Positions 9,724 to 18,228 of a DNA stretch of 64,000 nucleotides are shown here, one piece after another. The translations under genes were made by a program, and so were the position numbers. The notes under the pieces are model-generated. The model made no database searches, was not told the DNA's origin, and saw only the letters and a list, made by a program, of their open reading frames with translations. The stretch is from the NCBI GenBank assembly GCA_018394315.1, contig CP074575.1, positions 1,210,615-1,274,614 of the forward strand. The letters run 5' to 3'. The DNA comes from Mycoplasmatota bacterium (lineage in GTDB: Bacteria; Bacillota_I; Bacilli_A; MAG-NZ). How positions within the stretch are numbered: the first letter of the stretch is position 1; each line of letters begins with the position of its first letter.

Positions 9724-9966
9724 ATGAACCATAATAAAGACTCGAAAAACAAAAATAAGGCAGGTAAGAGACAATCACCAATTGGTAACAGAATTCAAAA
9801 TCAAAACAATAGGAATGAAGATTTTCTTCAAGAAGAGTTCGCTGAAGAAATGGTAGAACAACAAAGCGAGACATCTCAAGAAAAAGCAAACCTAATTGGT
9901 AGAAATGAGAGAACAGGTAATATAAATTCTTACGAAAGAAATGAGAAAAATAGACAAAAGCGTTAA
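9724..9966 (+). CDS. small hydrophilic protein of unknown function
   Basis: An 80-residue protein behind a strong AAGGAGGAATTAA site. It is extremely rich in Asn, Gln, Lys, Arg and Glu, has no cysteine, no membrane segment and no aromatic core, so it is probably disordered. Small proteins of this composition occur among minor spore proteins, and a LytH-like sporulation gene follows it, but I see no family signature and assign no function. It has its own terminators on both sides, so it is monocistronic. A short inverted repeat (TTGAGT / ACTCAA) lies just upstream. Confidence 0.75.
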   Translation: MNHNKDSKNKNKAGKRQSPIGNRIQNQNNRNEDFLQEEFAEEMVEQQSETSQEKANLIGRNERTGNINSYERNEKNRQKR

Positions 9967-9974
9967 CTAATATC

Positions 9975-10006
9975 AGTACTGTGAATAATTCACAGTACTT
10001 TTTTAA
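9975..10006 (+). terminator. terminator after the 80-residue protein
   Basis: AGTACTGTGAA pairs perfectly with TTCACAGTACT, followed by a T-run. Confidence 0.88.
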
Positions 10007-10103
10007 AATGAAAAATTAGAAAATAATACTATAAGTAATCACAAATAATATTTGAAAAATTGTAGAAAATATAAAGTACGAAAATGAATATTGGAATGAT
10101 GAT

Positions 10104-11078
10104 ATGAAATATAAGATTACATTAATAGTTTTACTACTTTCAATTGTTATTATGAAAAGTAGTATTGAAATTCACACTGTAGAGCAAGAAACTGAAGATA
10201 GAAAAGCCATTTACGAACTCTATTCAAAATATACAGAAATTCCTTGGTATCTAATTGGCGCTATTGATCAATATGAACGAAATACTAAGGCATTTAAAAG
10301 TTATTGTCCAAAAGAAGATGAATTGATCTCAATTTGCATTGACCCTATAATTTGGCAAGGAAGGGATAACCCATTTGATAATGATAATAATCCTATGACA
10401 ATCAGTATGTTTTTTGGAATTGGGTTAGATGGAAATAGTGATGGTTTTGCAGATAGATTAAATCCTTATGATCGTTTAATTACATTGTTAAGTTATTTAA
10501 CTATGAATGGTAAAAACAGTGATGATATAAGAAATAGTTTAATTGATTATTATGAAAATGAAGAAGGCGTTAGAATAATCTATGAAATAGCAGGACTGTT
10601 CCAAGAGTTCGAAATAATTGACCTATCAAAAAGAGTATTTCCAATTCCTAAATATTATGATTCAGCTTATACTAATGGATTTGGTGCAGGAAGATCTTAT
10701 GGAGGAAGAAGATCTCATGAAGGGATAGATATATTTGCTCATTACGGGACACCAGTTTTATCTACATCTTACGGTGTTGTTGAGAAAATTGGGTGGAATA
10801 GATATGGTGGTTATCGAATCGGTATTAGAGACTATTATAACACTTACCAGTATTATGCTCACCTACAAGGATACAAAAAAGGCCTTAAAGAAGGAGATTA
10901 TGTTAAGCCTGGAGATGTGATCGGTTTTGTTGGTTCAACTGGTTATGGGAAGGAAGGTACTAGTGGTAGATTTGCTCCTCATTTACATTTTGGATTATAT
11001 AAATATGATGGTAAAAGAGAGTGGTCATTTAATCCCTACAATTTTATAAGAAAGTGGGAGCGAATTAGTTTAAGATAA
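10104..11078 (+). CDS. lytH: LytH-like sporulation peptidase, M23 family
   Basis: A 324-residue protein with an N-terminal membrane segment (about residues 4-20), a middle domain containing EIPWYLIGAIDQYERN, and a C-terminal M23 (LytM) metallopeptidase. Zinc ligands are seen in HEGID (His205, Asp209) and HLH (293-295). The middle domain and the IHEGTD-like context resemble Bacillus LytH (YunA), the L-alanine-D-glutamate endopeptidase that leaves single L-alanine side chains in spore cortex. The family match is from memory of LytH features. The ribosome binding site is weak (GGAATGATGAT). A terminator follows. Confidence 0.8.
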   Translation: MKYKITLIVLLLSIVIMKSSIEIHTVEQETEDRKAIYELYSKYTEIPWYLIGAIDQYERNTKAFKSYCPKEDELISICIDPIIWQGRDNPFDNDNNPMTISMFFGIGLDGNSDGFADRLNPYDRLITLLSYLTMNGKNSDDIRNSLIDYYENEEGVRIIYEIAGLFQEFEIIDLSKRVFPIPKYYDSAYTNGFGAGRSYGGRRSHEGIDIFAHYGTPVLSTSYGVVEKIGWNRYGGYRIGIRDYYNTYQYYAHLQGYKKGLKEGDYVKPGDVIGFVGSTGYGKEGTSGRFAPHLHFGLYKYDGKREWSFNPYNFIRKWERISLR

Positions 11079-11083
11079 TATAA

Positions 11084-11116
11084 AATAAAGCTAATTAAAA
11101 AATAGCTTTATTTTTC
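11084..11116 (+). terminator. terminator after lytH
   Basis: AATAAAGCTA pairs with TAGCTTTATT, then TTT. Confidence 0.75.
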
Positions 11117-11223
11117 AAGTAGTATCGCTGGTCGTTTATATAATAATGTCCTTTATACTCTTCACTCATACCAAATTATAATATTAAATCCTAATAAAAT
11201 ATGTCTTGACATGGCGTTTATAT

Positions 11224-11268
11224 TTAACAATTTTCACATTTTTGCATAGAATAATGAAAACGCTTTCT
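11224..11268 (+). promoter_or_regulatory. promoter with overlapping cre (CcpA) site before the zinc-ribbon gene
   Basis: TTAACA (11224-11229) and TAGAAT (11247-11252) are 17 bases apart. ATGAAAACGCTTTCT (11254-11268) fits the cre consensus WTGNAANCGNWNNCW at every position and covers the expected transcription start, so CcpA binding should repress. The leader that follows also has a 10-bp hairpin (GATTTGGTGT with ACATCAAATC). The rest of the 286-base gap between lytH and the small gene shows nothing else. Confidence 0.65.
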
Positions 11269-11364
11269 TAAAGGATTTTTCAAGTTTAAGAGGCAATGAT
11301 TTGGTGTTTGATTTACATCAAATCCTAGTAGTTCATTACAATTTTTCAAAGGAGGAGGGGGAAT

Positions 11365-11511
11365 ATGAAATGCATTAAATGTGGAAGTGAAAACTTAGCT
11401 CCGGGAGACTTTATGTATGAATGTAGAGAATGTGGATTCGAGTGGATTAGTTCTGATAAAGAAGAGATTTTAGTAGATAAATCAGAACTAAGCGCTCATA
11501 TGGAGAAATAA
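11365..11511 (+). CDS. 48-residue zinc-ribbon protein
   Basis: A small gene behind an exceptionally strong site (AAAGGAGGAGGGGG). The product begins MKCIKCGSENL and has a second CRECG pair near residue 22, i.e. two CxxC knuckles that should bind one zinc ion. The rest is acidic. Such tiny zinc ribbons have no single assigned role; protein or nucleic-acid contact is possible. It is a transcription unit of its own, with a cre-bearing promoter and a terminator, so its expression probably responds to carbon supply. No family name can be given. Confidence 0.8.
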   Translation: MKCIKCGSENLAPGDFMYECRECGFEWISSDKEEILVDKSELSAHMEK

Positions 11512-11522
11512 TCTTTTCCTAT

Positions 11523-11549
11523 TCACTCCAACTTGGAGTGATTTTTTTT
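11523..11549 (+). terminator. terminator after the zinc-ribbon gene
   Basis: CACTCCA pairs with TGGAGTG, followed by eight T. Confidence 0.85.
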
Positions 11550-11680
11550 GAGTTTCAAAGATTATTAAAGGAGAAAGATAGAATGTTAAAGTAGTTCTAT
11601 CTAAAGAATGGTATACTTTAGTATAGGTACAATAGTATTTAAATATTTTTATTTAGAATCAATAACAGTGGGGAGATTTA

Positions 11681-13801
11681 ATGAGAAAGTATGTAGAATT
11701 AATTTATAGGTTTAAGAAACCTTTCATATTTATTTTTGTTTTGTTAAATGTAATTTCAATTGTGGGAGTCACTCAAATTGAATTAAGTTCAGATTTTACC
11801 ATTTTTATGCCGAATAACTCACCTCATAATGACACTTTAGAAGCAATGAATGAGAGGTTTGATAGTAGCAGTCAATTGATTATGATGCTTGATTATAAAG
11901 AACTTGATGAGTCTGTTATGGAAGAAATCAGTGAATTTCGATACTTTATCGATAATTTTGAGGACTTTGAATATGTTAATGGAATAAATCCTGAAGACTT
12001 TCAAGACACAAATGTTTTTTGGGAGTCTATTAATCGTTTAGGTGATAACTCACCAGTAGTTTTCGAGGATGATACTTATCATTTTACTTTTGTTGGGTTT
12101 CCAAGTGAAGGATTTGATAGAGATTCGATTAATGAGATTAAGTCTTATCTGAAGGATAATGATATAGATTATGCAATTAGTGGTGATATTTATTCTGAAA
12201 CTGAGATTATTGAATACATCCTAACTATATTACTTATTTTTCCGCCAGTTGCTTTGTTACTTGTATTAGTAGTTTTTAGATCACAAATGAAATCACTCAA
12301 GGCTACGATGATGAGCGTACTTCCAGCTGGTATAGGTACATTATGGACGATGGGCTTATTAGGGTTTATAGGTGAGGAATTGTCAATTATATCAGTCTTA
12401 GCTCCGGTGTTTACAATAGTTATAGGTAGTGCTGATGGTCTTCATTTTATGTCTCATATCTTGGAAGTAGAAGAAGAAGGGTATAAGAGGTTCGACTCTA
12501 TCGTACACACATTGAAGATGGTAGGTATACCAATGATAATTACTACTATAACTTCAATATTTGGATTTATGTCATTAATTTTTTTACGCACGGATTCGAT
12601 AAAATATCTTGCGTTAACTGCTTCTTTAGGGATTTTCTTTGCAGGGATCGCGACATGGTACGTTTTACCTTTAATCTTGAGTACGGATACTAAAGTGGCA
12701 TCAAAAAGGCAAGGGAAGAAGATTACTTATAATTTTGTAAAGAAATTGTGGGGATATCCAAGCATAATAATCTCTTTCATAATTCTTATAATTAGTATTG
12801 TTTTCTTACCGAGTATTAAAAATGAATTCAATATGCTTATGATCTATAAGGATAATACAGAAATTAAGGAGAACTTTGATAGGGTTTCAAAATTGCATGG
12901 AGGAAGTATACCGTTATACGTTTATGTTGAGACAGAAAACAGAGTGTTGGACATCGATTATTATACAAAAGCAAATGGTCTAGTTAGTGAGTTAAGAGAA
13001 AGTCATAAAGTTGCAAAAGTTAACAGCGGGTACGAAATGCTAGCAATAGCAAATGGTCGGCTTACTGGAAATGTTTCATATACTGATAATGAGATGGATC
13101 AAATGATAATCTATAATAGCTTGAATTCGAATATAAACGTTCCTATTAGTGAGCTTATCAATTTAGATGAAAATGTGTTTAGGTTGATAGTTTTTCCAGT
13201 TGATTTAACTAATGAAACAATTGATGAAATAGAGACGATAGTGAATAAACATAATGTTTCTGGATTTAATGTTAAACTAACGGGTGTACAAACAGTAATG
13301 AAAGATTTGAATGATATAATAATAAGTAATCAAGTTACTACTGTGATGATAGCTTTAATAGGTATATTTTTACTCTTATTAATTACTGTTAGAAAAATCA
13401 AACTAGCTATAGTCTCAACGATTCCTATTATAATTACTATTGTTGCATTGTTTGGATTCTTGTCGTTAACAAGGATATCACTTAATGTAATTACAGCTAC
13501 GATGTTTAGTATTTCTATTGGTGTCGGAATTGATTATGCGGTTCATTTTTCATCAGTATTTAAAGAGATGAGGAAAAAAATGAAAACGGAAGAAGCATTA
13601 GACAGAACATTTAAATATTGTGCAAGACCAATTATCACCAATGCGTTAGGCTTATCTATTGGTTTTAGTATTTTAATGTTCAGTCCTTTACAAATTCATT
13701 TATATTTATCAATACTAATGTGGCTATCAATGGTGTTAAGTGTAATCTTATCATTAAGCTTACTTCCAACAATCATAAATATTGTGTATAAAAAGGCTTA
13801 A
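11681..13801 (+). CDS. MMPL/RND superfamily exporter
   Basis: A 706-residue membrane protein with two repeats, each one transmembrane helix, a large extracellular loop and five more helices (about 12 in total), the layout of MMPL/patched-like RND proteins. GSADGLHFMSH in repeat 1 and GVGIDYAVHFSS in repeat 2 match the helix-4 motif with charged proton-relay residues. It should export a lipid or hydrophobic compound using the proton gradient; the substrate is unknown. GGGGAG precedes the ATG and a terminator follows, so it is monocistronic. Confidence 0.88.
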   Translation: MRKYVELIYRFKKPFIFIFVLLNVISIVGVTQIELSSDFTIFMPNNSPHNDTLEAMNERFDSSSQLIMMLDYKELDESVMEEISEFRYFIDNFEDFEYVNGINPEDFQDTNVFWESINRLGDNSPVVFEDDTYHFTFVGFPSEGFDRDSINEIKSYLKDNDIDYAISGDIYSETEIIEYILTILLIFPPVALLLVLVVFRSQMKSLKATMMSVLPAGIGTLWTMGLLGFIGEELSIISVLAPVFTIVIGSADGLHFMSHILEVEEEGYKRFDSIVHTLKMVGIPMIITTITSIFGFMSLIFLRTDSIKYLALTASLGIFFAGIATWYVLPLILSTDTKVASKRQGKKITYNFVKKLWGYPSIIISFIILIISIVFLPSIKNEFNMLMIYKDNTEIKENFDRVSKLHGGSIPLYVYVETENRVLDIDYYTKANGLVSELRESHKVAKVNSGYEMLAIANGRLTGNVSYTDNEMDQMIIYNSLNSNINVPISELINLDENVFRLIVFPVDLTNETIDEIETIVNKHNVSGFNVKLTGVQTVMKDLNDIIISNQVTTVMIALIGIFLLLLITVRKIKLAIVSTIPIIITIVALFGFLSLTRISLNVITATMFSISIGVGIDYAVHFSSVFKEMRKKMKTEEALDRTFKYCARPIITNALGLSIGFSILMFSPLQIHLYLSILMWLSMVLSVILSLSLLPTIINIVYKKA

Positions 13802-13816
13802 AAAGCATGAATATAT

Positions 13817-13841
13817 GAGAGACATGATGTCTCTTTTTTTT
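13817..13841 (+). terminator. terminator after the MMPL gene
   Basis: AGAGACA pairs with TGTCTCT, followed by a T-run. Confidence 0.8.
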
Positions 13842-13862
13842 CATCATAAGTCAATAAAATGG

Positions 13863-13952
13863 TACGTACACATACTAGTTAGTACGTTTATAAACTAATG
13901 AAAATGGTTTCATTCAATAAGGGGTTGGAATTTTAAATTACTATGTTAGAAT
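13863..13952 (+). promoter_or_regulatory. promoter region of the hydrogenase operon with inverted repeat and cre-like site
   Basis: TTGGAA (13925-13930) and TAGAAT (13947-13952) are 16 bases apart. Upstream lie ATGAAAATGGTTTCA (13898-13912), which fits the cre consensus except for the C of the central CG, and an inverted repeat ACGTAC / GTACGT spanning about 13864-13887. No clear Rex site is seen. Which regulator binds is inference. Confidence 0.55.
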
Positions 13953-13992
13953 GTGGGTGTAAAAAACATATATCGTATGGAGGAGGTAAATA

Positions 13993-14496
13993 ATGCCAAA
14001 TAAAATCAAGGTCAATTTGAACTCAAGTCACTTCCAAGAATTGGATAGTTTTATTGATGGACTTGAAACGACCGAAGGCGAATTGATTTCGATATTGCAT
14101 AAGGCTCAGAGCATTTTTGGGTATCTACCAAAAGAGGTGCAAATCCATATTGCAAAGAGAGTAAATGTACCAGTTTCAAGAGTATATGGTGTAGTTAGTT
14201 TTTATTCGTATTTCACAATGAAGCCAAAAGGTAAGTATCACATTTCCGTTTGCACAGGGACCGCTTGTTTTGTTAGAGGAGCAGATGCTGTACTAAGAGA
14301 TTTCGAGGAGGAATTAGAAATTAAATCAGGAGAAACAACCAAAGACGGATTATTCTCCCTTGATTCACTTAGGTGTGTAGGCGCTTGTGCCTTAGCTCCA
14401 GTAGTTTTAATCAATGAAGATGTTTATGGAAAAGAAGATGCAAAAAAAGTAAAAGAGATAATTCAAAAGTATATGAAGATTAATAGTGAAGGTTAG
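13993..14496 (+). CDS. hydC: NuoE-like [2Fe-2S] subunit of electron-bifurcating hydrogenase
   Basis: A 167-residue thioredoxin-fold ferredoxin of the NuoE/HndA type. The four cluster ligands are seen as CTGTAC (C-x4-C) and CVGAC (C-x3-C). An N-terminal helical part with GYLPKEVQ and VYGVVSFYSYF is typical. With the next two genes it makes up a HydABC-type complex that couples NAD(P)H, ferredoxin and H2. GGAGGAGG precedes the ATG; the NuoF-like gene starts 8 bases after its stop. The gene symbol follows the HydABC convention. Confidence 0.9.
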   Translation: MPNKIKVNLNSSHFQELDSFIDGLETTEGELISILHKAQSIFGYLPKEVQIHIAKRVNVPVSRVYGVVSFYSYFTMKPKGKYHISVCTGTACFVRGADAVLRDFEEELEIKSGETTKDGLFSLDSLRCVGACALAPVVLINEDVYGKEDAKKVKEIIQKYMKINSEG

Positions 14497-14504
14497 GTGA
14501 AGTC

Positions 14505-16358
14505 ATGGTGAATAGGCAACAATTATTAGAAAAATACGAAGCAGAAAAAAATAGAATTCTTAATAGATCAGGTGATATTGCTCTAGGGAAGAAAGAGATA
14601 TTAGTTTGTGCGGGAACAGGTTGCATGTCTAGTAAATCTTTGAAGATAATCGAAAACTTAGAAAAAGCAATTAAGGATAATGGATTAGATATAGATGTAC
14701 ACGGGACTGGATGTTTTGGTTTTTGTGGAAAAGGTCCCATTGTTAAAATTATGCCAGATGATACTTTTTATTCAGAAGTATCTGTGGATGATGCCGAGAA
14801 AATTGTTAGCCACTTAGCAAAAAATGAAATTTATGAAGAGAAACTATTTATAAATCCAGATACTAAAGTAAGAGCAACGACTACTAATGAAATACCTTTC
14901 TACAATAAACAAGTACGATTAGCATTAAAGAACTGTGGTTTTGTTAATGCTGAAAGTATAGATGATTACATTGGTGCTAAAGGATATCAGGCACTTGCCT
15001 TAGCCTTGGAAAAGTCTCCGCAAGAGATAATAGATATAATTAAAGAATCCGGAATTAGAGGTCGCGGAGGAGGAGGATTCTCTACAGGCCTTAAATGGGA
15101 ATTTGCATTCAAGAATAAAGCTGATCAAAAGTATGTAGTTTGTAATGCAGATGAAGGAGATCCTGGAGCTTTTATGGATCGAAGTATCTTAGAGGGTGAT
15201 CCACACAGTGTAATTGAAGCTATGGCGATATGTGGGTATGCAATAGGTGCTAGTGAAGGTTATGTATATATTAGAGCAGAGTATCCTGTTGCATATGATA
15301 GATTAGTTAAAGCAATCAAAGCTGCTAGAGAAGAAGGACTTCTTGGGAAAAATATCCTAGGATCTAGTTTAGATTTTGATATATTAATCAAATTTGGAGC
15401 TGGGGCGTTTGTATGTGGTGAAGAAACCGCTTTAATATCTTCTATGGAAGGTAAACGTGGAGAGCCTACATCAAAACCACCATTCCCTGCAGAAAAAGGA
15501 TTTTGGAAGAAACCTACTAATGTAAATAATGTAGAAACACTTGCAAATATTCCTCAGATTATTCTAAACGGTGCAGATTGGTTTAGTAAAATTGGAACCG
15601 AAAAGTCAAGTGGGACAAAGGTGTTTGCGCTTGCTGGAAAAATTAACAATGTTGGATTAGTTGAGGTTCCGATGGGTACAACTTTGAGAGAAGTTATATA
15701 TGACATCGGTGGTGGAATTGTTGATGGAAAGAAATTCAAAGCGGTTCAAACAGGTGGACCAAGCGGTGGTTGTTTAACAGAAGAAGACTTAGATACACCA
15801 ATTGACTTTGACAGTTTGATACAAAAAGGATCCATGATGGGTTCTGGCGGAATGATTGTAATGGATGAAGATGATTGTATGGTATCTGTTGCTAAATTCT
15901 TCTTAGAATTTACCGAAGAAGAATCATGTGGAAAATGTACCCCTTGTCGCATAGGTACCAAAAGATTACTAGAAGTACTTGTTGAAATTACTGAGGGAAG
16001 AGGAAACATGAAGCATATTGAGGAACTTAGAAGATTATGTACTGTAATAAAAGAAACTTCACTATGTGGATTAGGTCAATCAGCACCAAACCCGATTTTA
16101 TCAACGTTAGAAAAATTTGAAAATGAGTACATTGAACACATTAAGAAAAAGAAATGTCGTGCTCATTCTTGTAACGATTTAATTCAGTATTTAATAGATG
16201 TAAATGAGTGTGTGGGTTGTACTGCTTGTAAGAAAGTATGTCCAACTAGTTGTATTTCGGGTGAAGTTAAGAAAATTCATTCAATAAACCAGGAAAATTG
16301 CATTAAATGTGGGGCTTGTAAGTCTACATGCAGATTCAATGCAATTGTGGTAAGGTAG
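14505..16358 (+). CDS. hydB: NuoF-like FMN/NADH-binding hydrogenase subunit
   Basis: A 617-residue subunit with three parts. An N-terminal thioredoxin-like [2Fe-2S] domain (CAGTGC, CFGFC; about 30-120), then the NuoF core with the glycine-rich NADH/FMN loops (GRGGGGFSTGLKWEF, NADEGDPGAFMDR) and a SLBB segment, and the [4Fe-4S] site ESCGKCTPCR with its partner cysteine CGLG. The C-terminus adds two [4Fe-4S] motifs (CVGCTACKKVCP, CIKCGACKSTC). This arrangement is that of the B subunit of electron-bifurcating [FeFe]-hydrogenases. It is in an operon with the flanking genes. Confidence 0.92.
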   Translation: MVNRQQLLEKYEAEKNRILNRSGDIALGKKEILVCAGTGCMSSKSLKIIENLEKAIKDNGLDIDVHGTGCFGFCGKGPIVKIMPDDTFYSEVSVDDAEKIVSHLAKNEIYEEKLFINPDTKVRATTTNEIPFYNKQVRLALKNCGFVNAESIDDYIGAKGYQALALALEKSPQEIIDIIKESGIRGRGGGGFSTGLKWEFAFKNKADQKYVVCNADEGDPGAFMDRSILEGDPHSVIEAMAICGYAIGASEGYVYIRAEYPVAYDRLVKAIKAAREEGLLGKNILGSSLDFDILIKFGAGAFVCGEETALISSMEGKRGEPTSKPPFPAEKGFWKKPTNVNNVETLANIPQIILNGADWFSKIGTEKSSGTKVFALAGKINNVGLVEVPMGTTLREVIYDIGGGIVDGKKFKAVQTGGPSGGCLTEEDLDTPIDFDSLIQKGSMMGSGGMIVMDEDDCMVSVAKFFLEFTEEESCGKCTPCRIGTKRLLEVLVEITEGRGNMKHIEELRRLCTVIKETSLCGLGQSAPNPILSTLEKFENEYIEHIKKKKCRAHSCNDLIQYLIDVNECVGCTACKKVCPTSCISGEVKKIHSINQENCIKCGACKSTCRFNAIVVR

Positions 16359-16366
16359 GTGAGAAG

Positions 16367-18130
16367 ATGAGTAAAATGAATATTACAATCGATGGTAAAA
16401 ATATAGAAGTGGATTCAAATAGTACTATTCTTGAAGCTTGTAAAAAGCTTAATATAATTATCCCTACTCTTTGTCATTTGGATTTACATGATCTAAAAAT
16501 GGTTAATAAGTCAGCTTCTTGCAGAATTTGTGTTGTAGAAGTTGAAGGAAGAAACAATTTAGTGACAGCTTGTTCTACACCAGTTGCTGATGGGATGGTA
16601 GTAAATACACATAATATCAGAGTTATGAACGCAAGGAAAACAGTTCTTGAATTAATGTTAAGTGACCATCCTGCAGAATGCTTATCTTGTTCTAAAGGTG
16701 GAAATTGCGATTTACAGCATATGGCTGAAAGATTCGGAATGAGAGAGATAAGAGTAACAGGAAAATCACAATCTACTTATAGGAAAGATAAAACAGTTTC
16801 AATCAGACGTAATTTAGATAAATGTATAATGTGCAGAAGATGTGAAACAATGTGTAACGAGGTTCAATCTGTTGGAGCACTATCAGCGATAAATCGTGGA
16901 TTTGATGCAGTAGTAGCACCGACATTTGAAGTGAATTTACATGATTCAGTATGTACTTTCTGTGGACAATGTGTTCAAGTGTGCCCTGTAGGAGCTTTAA
17001 CAGAGACGGATAGATCGTGGGAAGTAATTGAAGCACTAGCTAATCCTAGAAAGACTGTAGTTGTAGAGACGGCTCCTGCTGTTCGAGTAGCCCTTGGAGA
17101 AGAATTTGGGTATGAACCAGGTACCAATGTAACTGGAAAGATGGTTTCAGCGTTTAGACAACTAGGATTCGACTATGTGTTTGATACAAACTTTGCTGCT
17201 GATTTAACCATTATGGAAGAGGCAACAGAGTTACTTGAAAGAATAAAAAGGCTTAAAAGTGGAGAAAAAGACGTTAATCTTCCAATGCTAACATCTTGTT
17301 GTCCTGCGTGGGTTGCTTTTATAGAAACACAATTTCCTGAATTATTAGATATACCTTCTAGTGTAAAGTCACCTCAACAGATATTAGGAATTATAGCAAA
17401 GACTTATTTTGCTGAGAAAATAAATGTTGACCGTAAAGATATGGTAGTGGTCTCTGTTATGCCTTGCCTTGCTAAAAAATATGAGGCAGGAATTGAATCA
17501 TTCAAAGAAGATGGGAACCCAGATGTGGATATTGTATTGTCTACAAGAGAGTTTGCACAACTAATAAAGTTATCCAATATAGATTTTAATAGCTTAGAAA
17601 ATGAGGACTTTGATAATCCGTTAGGTGAATCATCTGGCGCCGGAGCGATTTTCGGTACAACTGGTGGAGTTATAGAGGCTGCAACAAGAACAGCAGTAGA
17701 GTGGATTACAGGTGAATCATTAGATAATGTTGATTATAAATCTATGCGTGGAGAAGAAGGGATAAGGATTGCCAATCTAAAGGTTAAAGATTTAGAAATA
17801 AACATTGGTATTGCTAATGGTCTTGGAAGTGCTAGAGAATTACTAGAAGAAATCCAAGCAGGAAATCCTAGAAATTTACACGCTATTGAGATTATGGCAT
17901 GTCCACAAGGTTGTATCGATGGTGGAGGACAACCATATCACCATGGGAATATAGATATCATTAAAAAGCGTAAGCAAGCTATTTATGAAGTAGATGGAAA
18001 GAAAACTATTAGAAAATCCCATGAAAATCCAAGTATTCAAAAACTTTACAAAGAATATTTAGGAGAACCATTAGGAGAAAAATCACACAAATTACTTCAT
18101 AGAGAATACGACAAAAAAGAAAGAGTATAA
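16367..18130 (+). CDS. hydA: [FeFe]-hydrogenase catalytic subunit
   Basis: A 587-residue H2-forming or H2-oxidising subunit. N-terminal [2Fe-2S] domain, the HPAECLSC / GNCDLQ His-Cys3 [4Fe-4S] site, two [4Fe-4S] motifs (CIMCRRCETMC, CTFCGQCVQVCP) and the H-cluster domain with TSCCPAW, MPCLAKKYEA and MACPQGC. A C-terminal small-subunit region follows. The ATG at 16367 is used because GGTAGGTGAG lies just before it; an earlier start would overlap the NuoF-like gene. The maturases HydE, HydF and HydG are not in the window. An ISL3-type element is inserted just after the stop. Confidence 0.93.
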   Translation: MSKMNITIDGKNIEVDSNSTILEACKKLNIIIPTLCHLDLHDLKMVNKSASCRICVVEVEGRNNLVTACSTPVADGMVVNTHNIRVMNARKTVLELMLSDHPAECLSCSKGGNCDLQHMAERFGMREIRVTGKSQSTYRKDKTVSIRRNLDKCIMCRRCETMCNEVQSVGALSAINRGFDAVVAPTFEVNLHDSVCTFCGQCVQVCPVGALTETDRSWEVIEALANPRKTVVVETAPAVRVALGEEFGYEPGTNVTGKMVSAFRQLGFDYVFDTNFAADLTIMEEATELLERIKRLKSGEKDVNLPMLTSCCPAWVAFIETQFPELLDIPSSVKSPQQILGIIAKTYFAEKINVDRKDMVVVSVMPCLAKKYEAGIESFKEDGNPDVDIVLSTREFAQLIKLSNIDFNSLENEDFDNPLGESSGAGAIFGTTGGVIEAATRTAVEWITGESLDNVDYKSMRGEEGIRIANLKVKDLEINIGIANGLGSARELLEEIQAGNPRNLHAIEIMACPQGCIDGGGQPYHHGNIDIIKKRKQAIYEVDGKKTIRKSHENPSIQKLYKEYLGEPLGEKSHKLLHREYDKKERV

Positions 18131-18184
18131 ATTAAAGGCTCTAAGTCAAGGATTGGGGTAAACTCAATAAAAGAGTAAGAGCTC

Positions 18185-18220
18185 AAAGGATGTAGATTGA
18201 AAAATCTATGTCCTTTTTTT
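18185..18220 (+). terminator. hairpin at the left end of the insertion sequence
   Basis: AAAGGAT-TAGATT pairs with AATCTA-GTCCTTT around a GAAA loop, followed by T on the plus strand. It could stop read-through from hydA into the element. Confidence 0.7.
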
Positions 18221-18228
18221 GTGCATAA

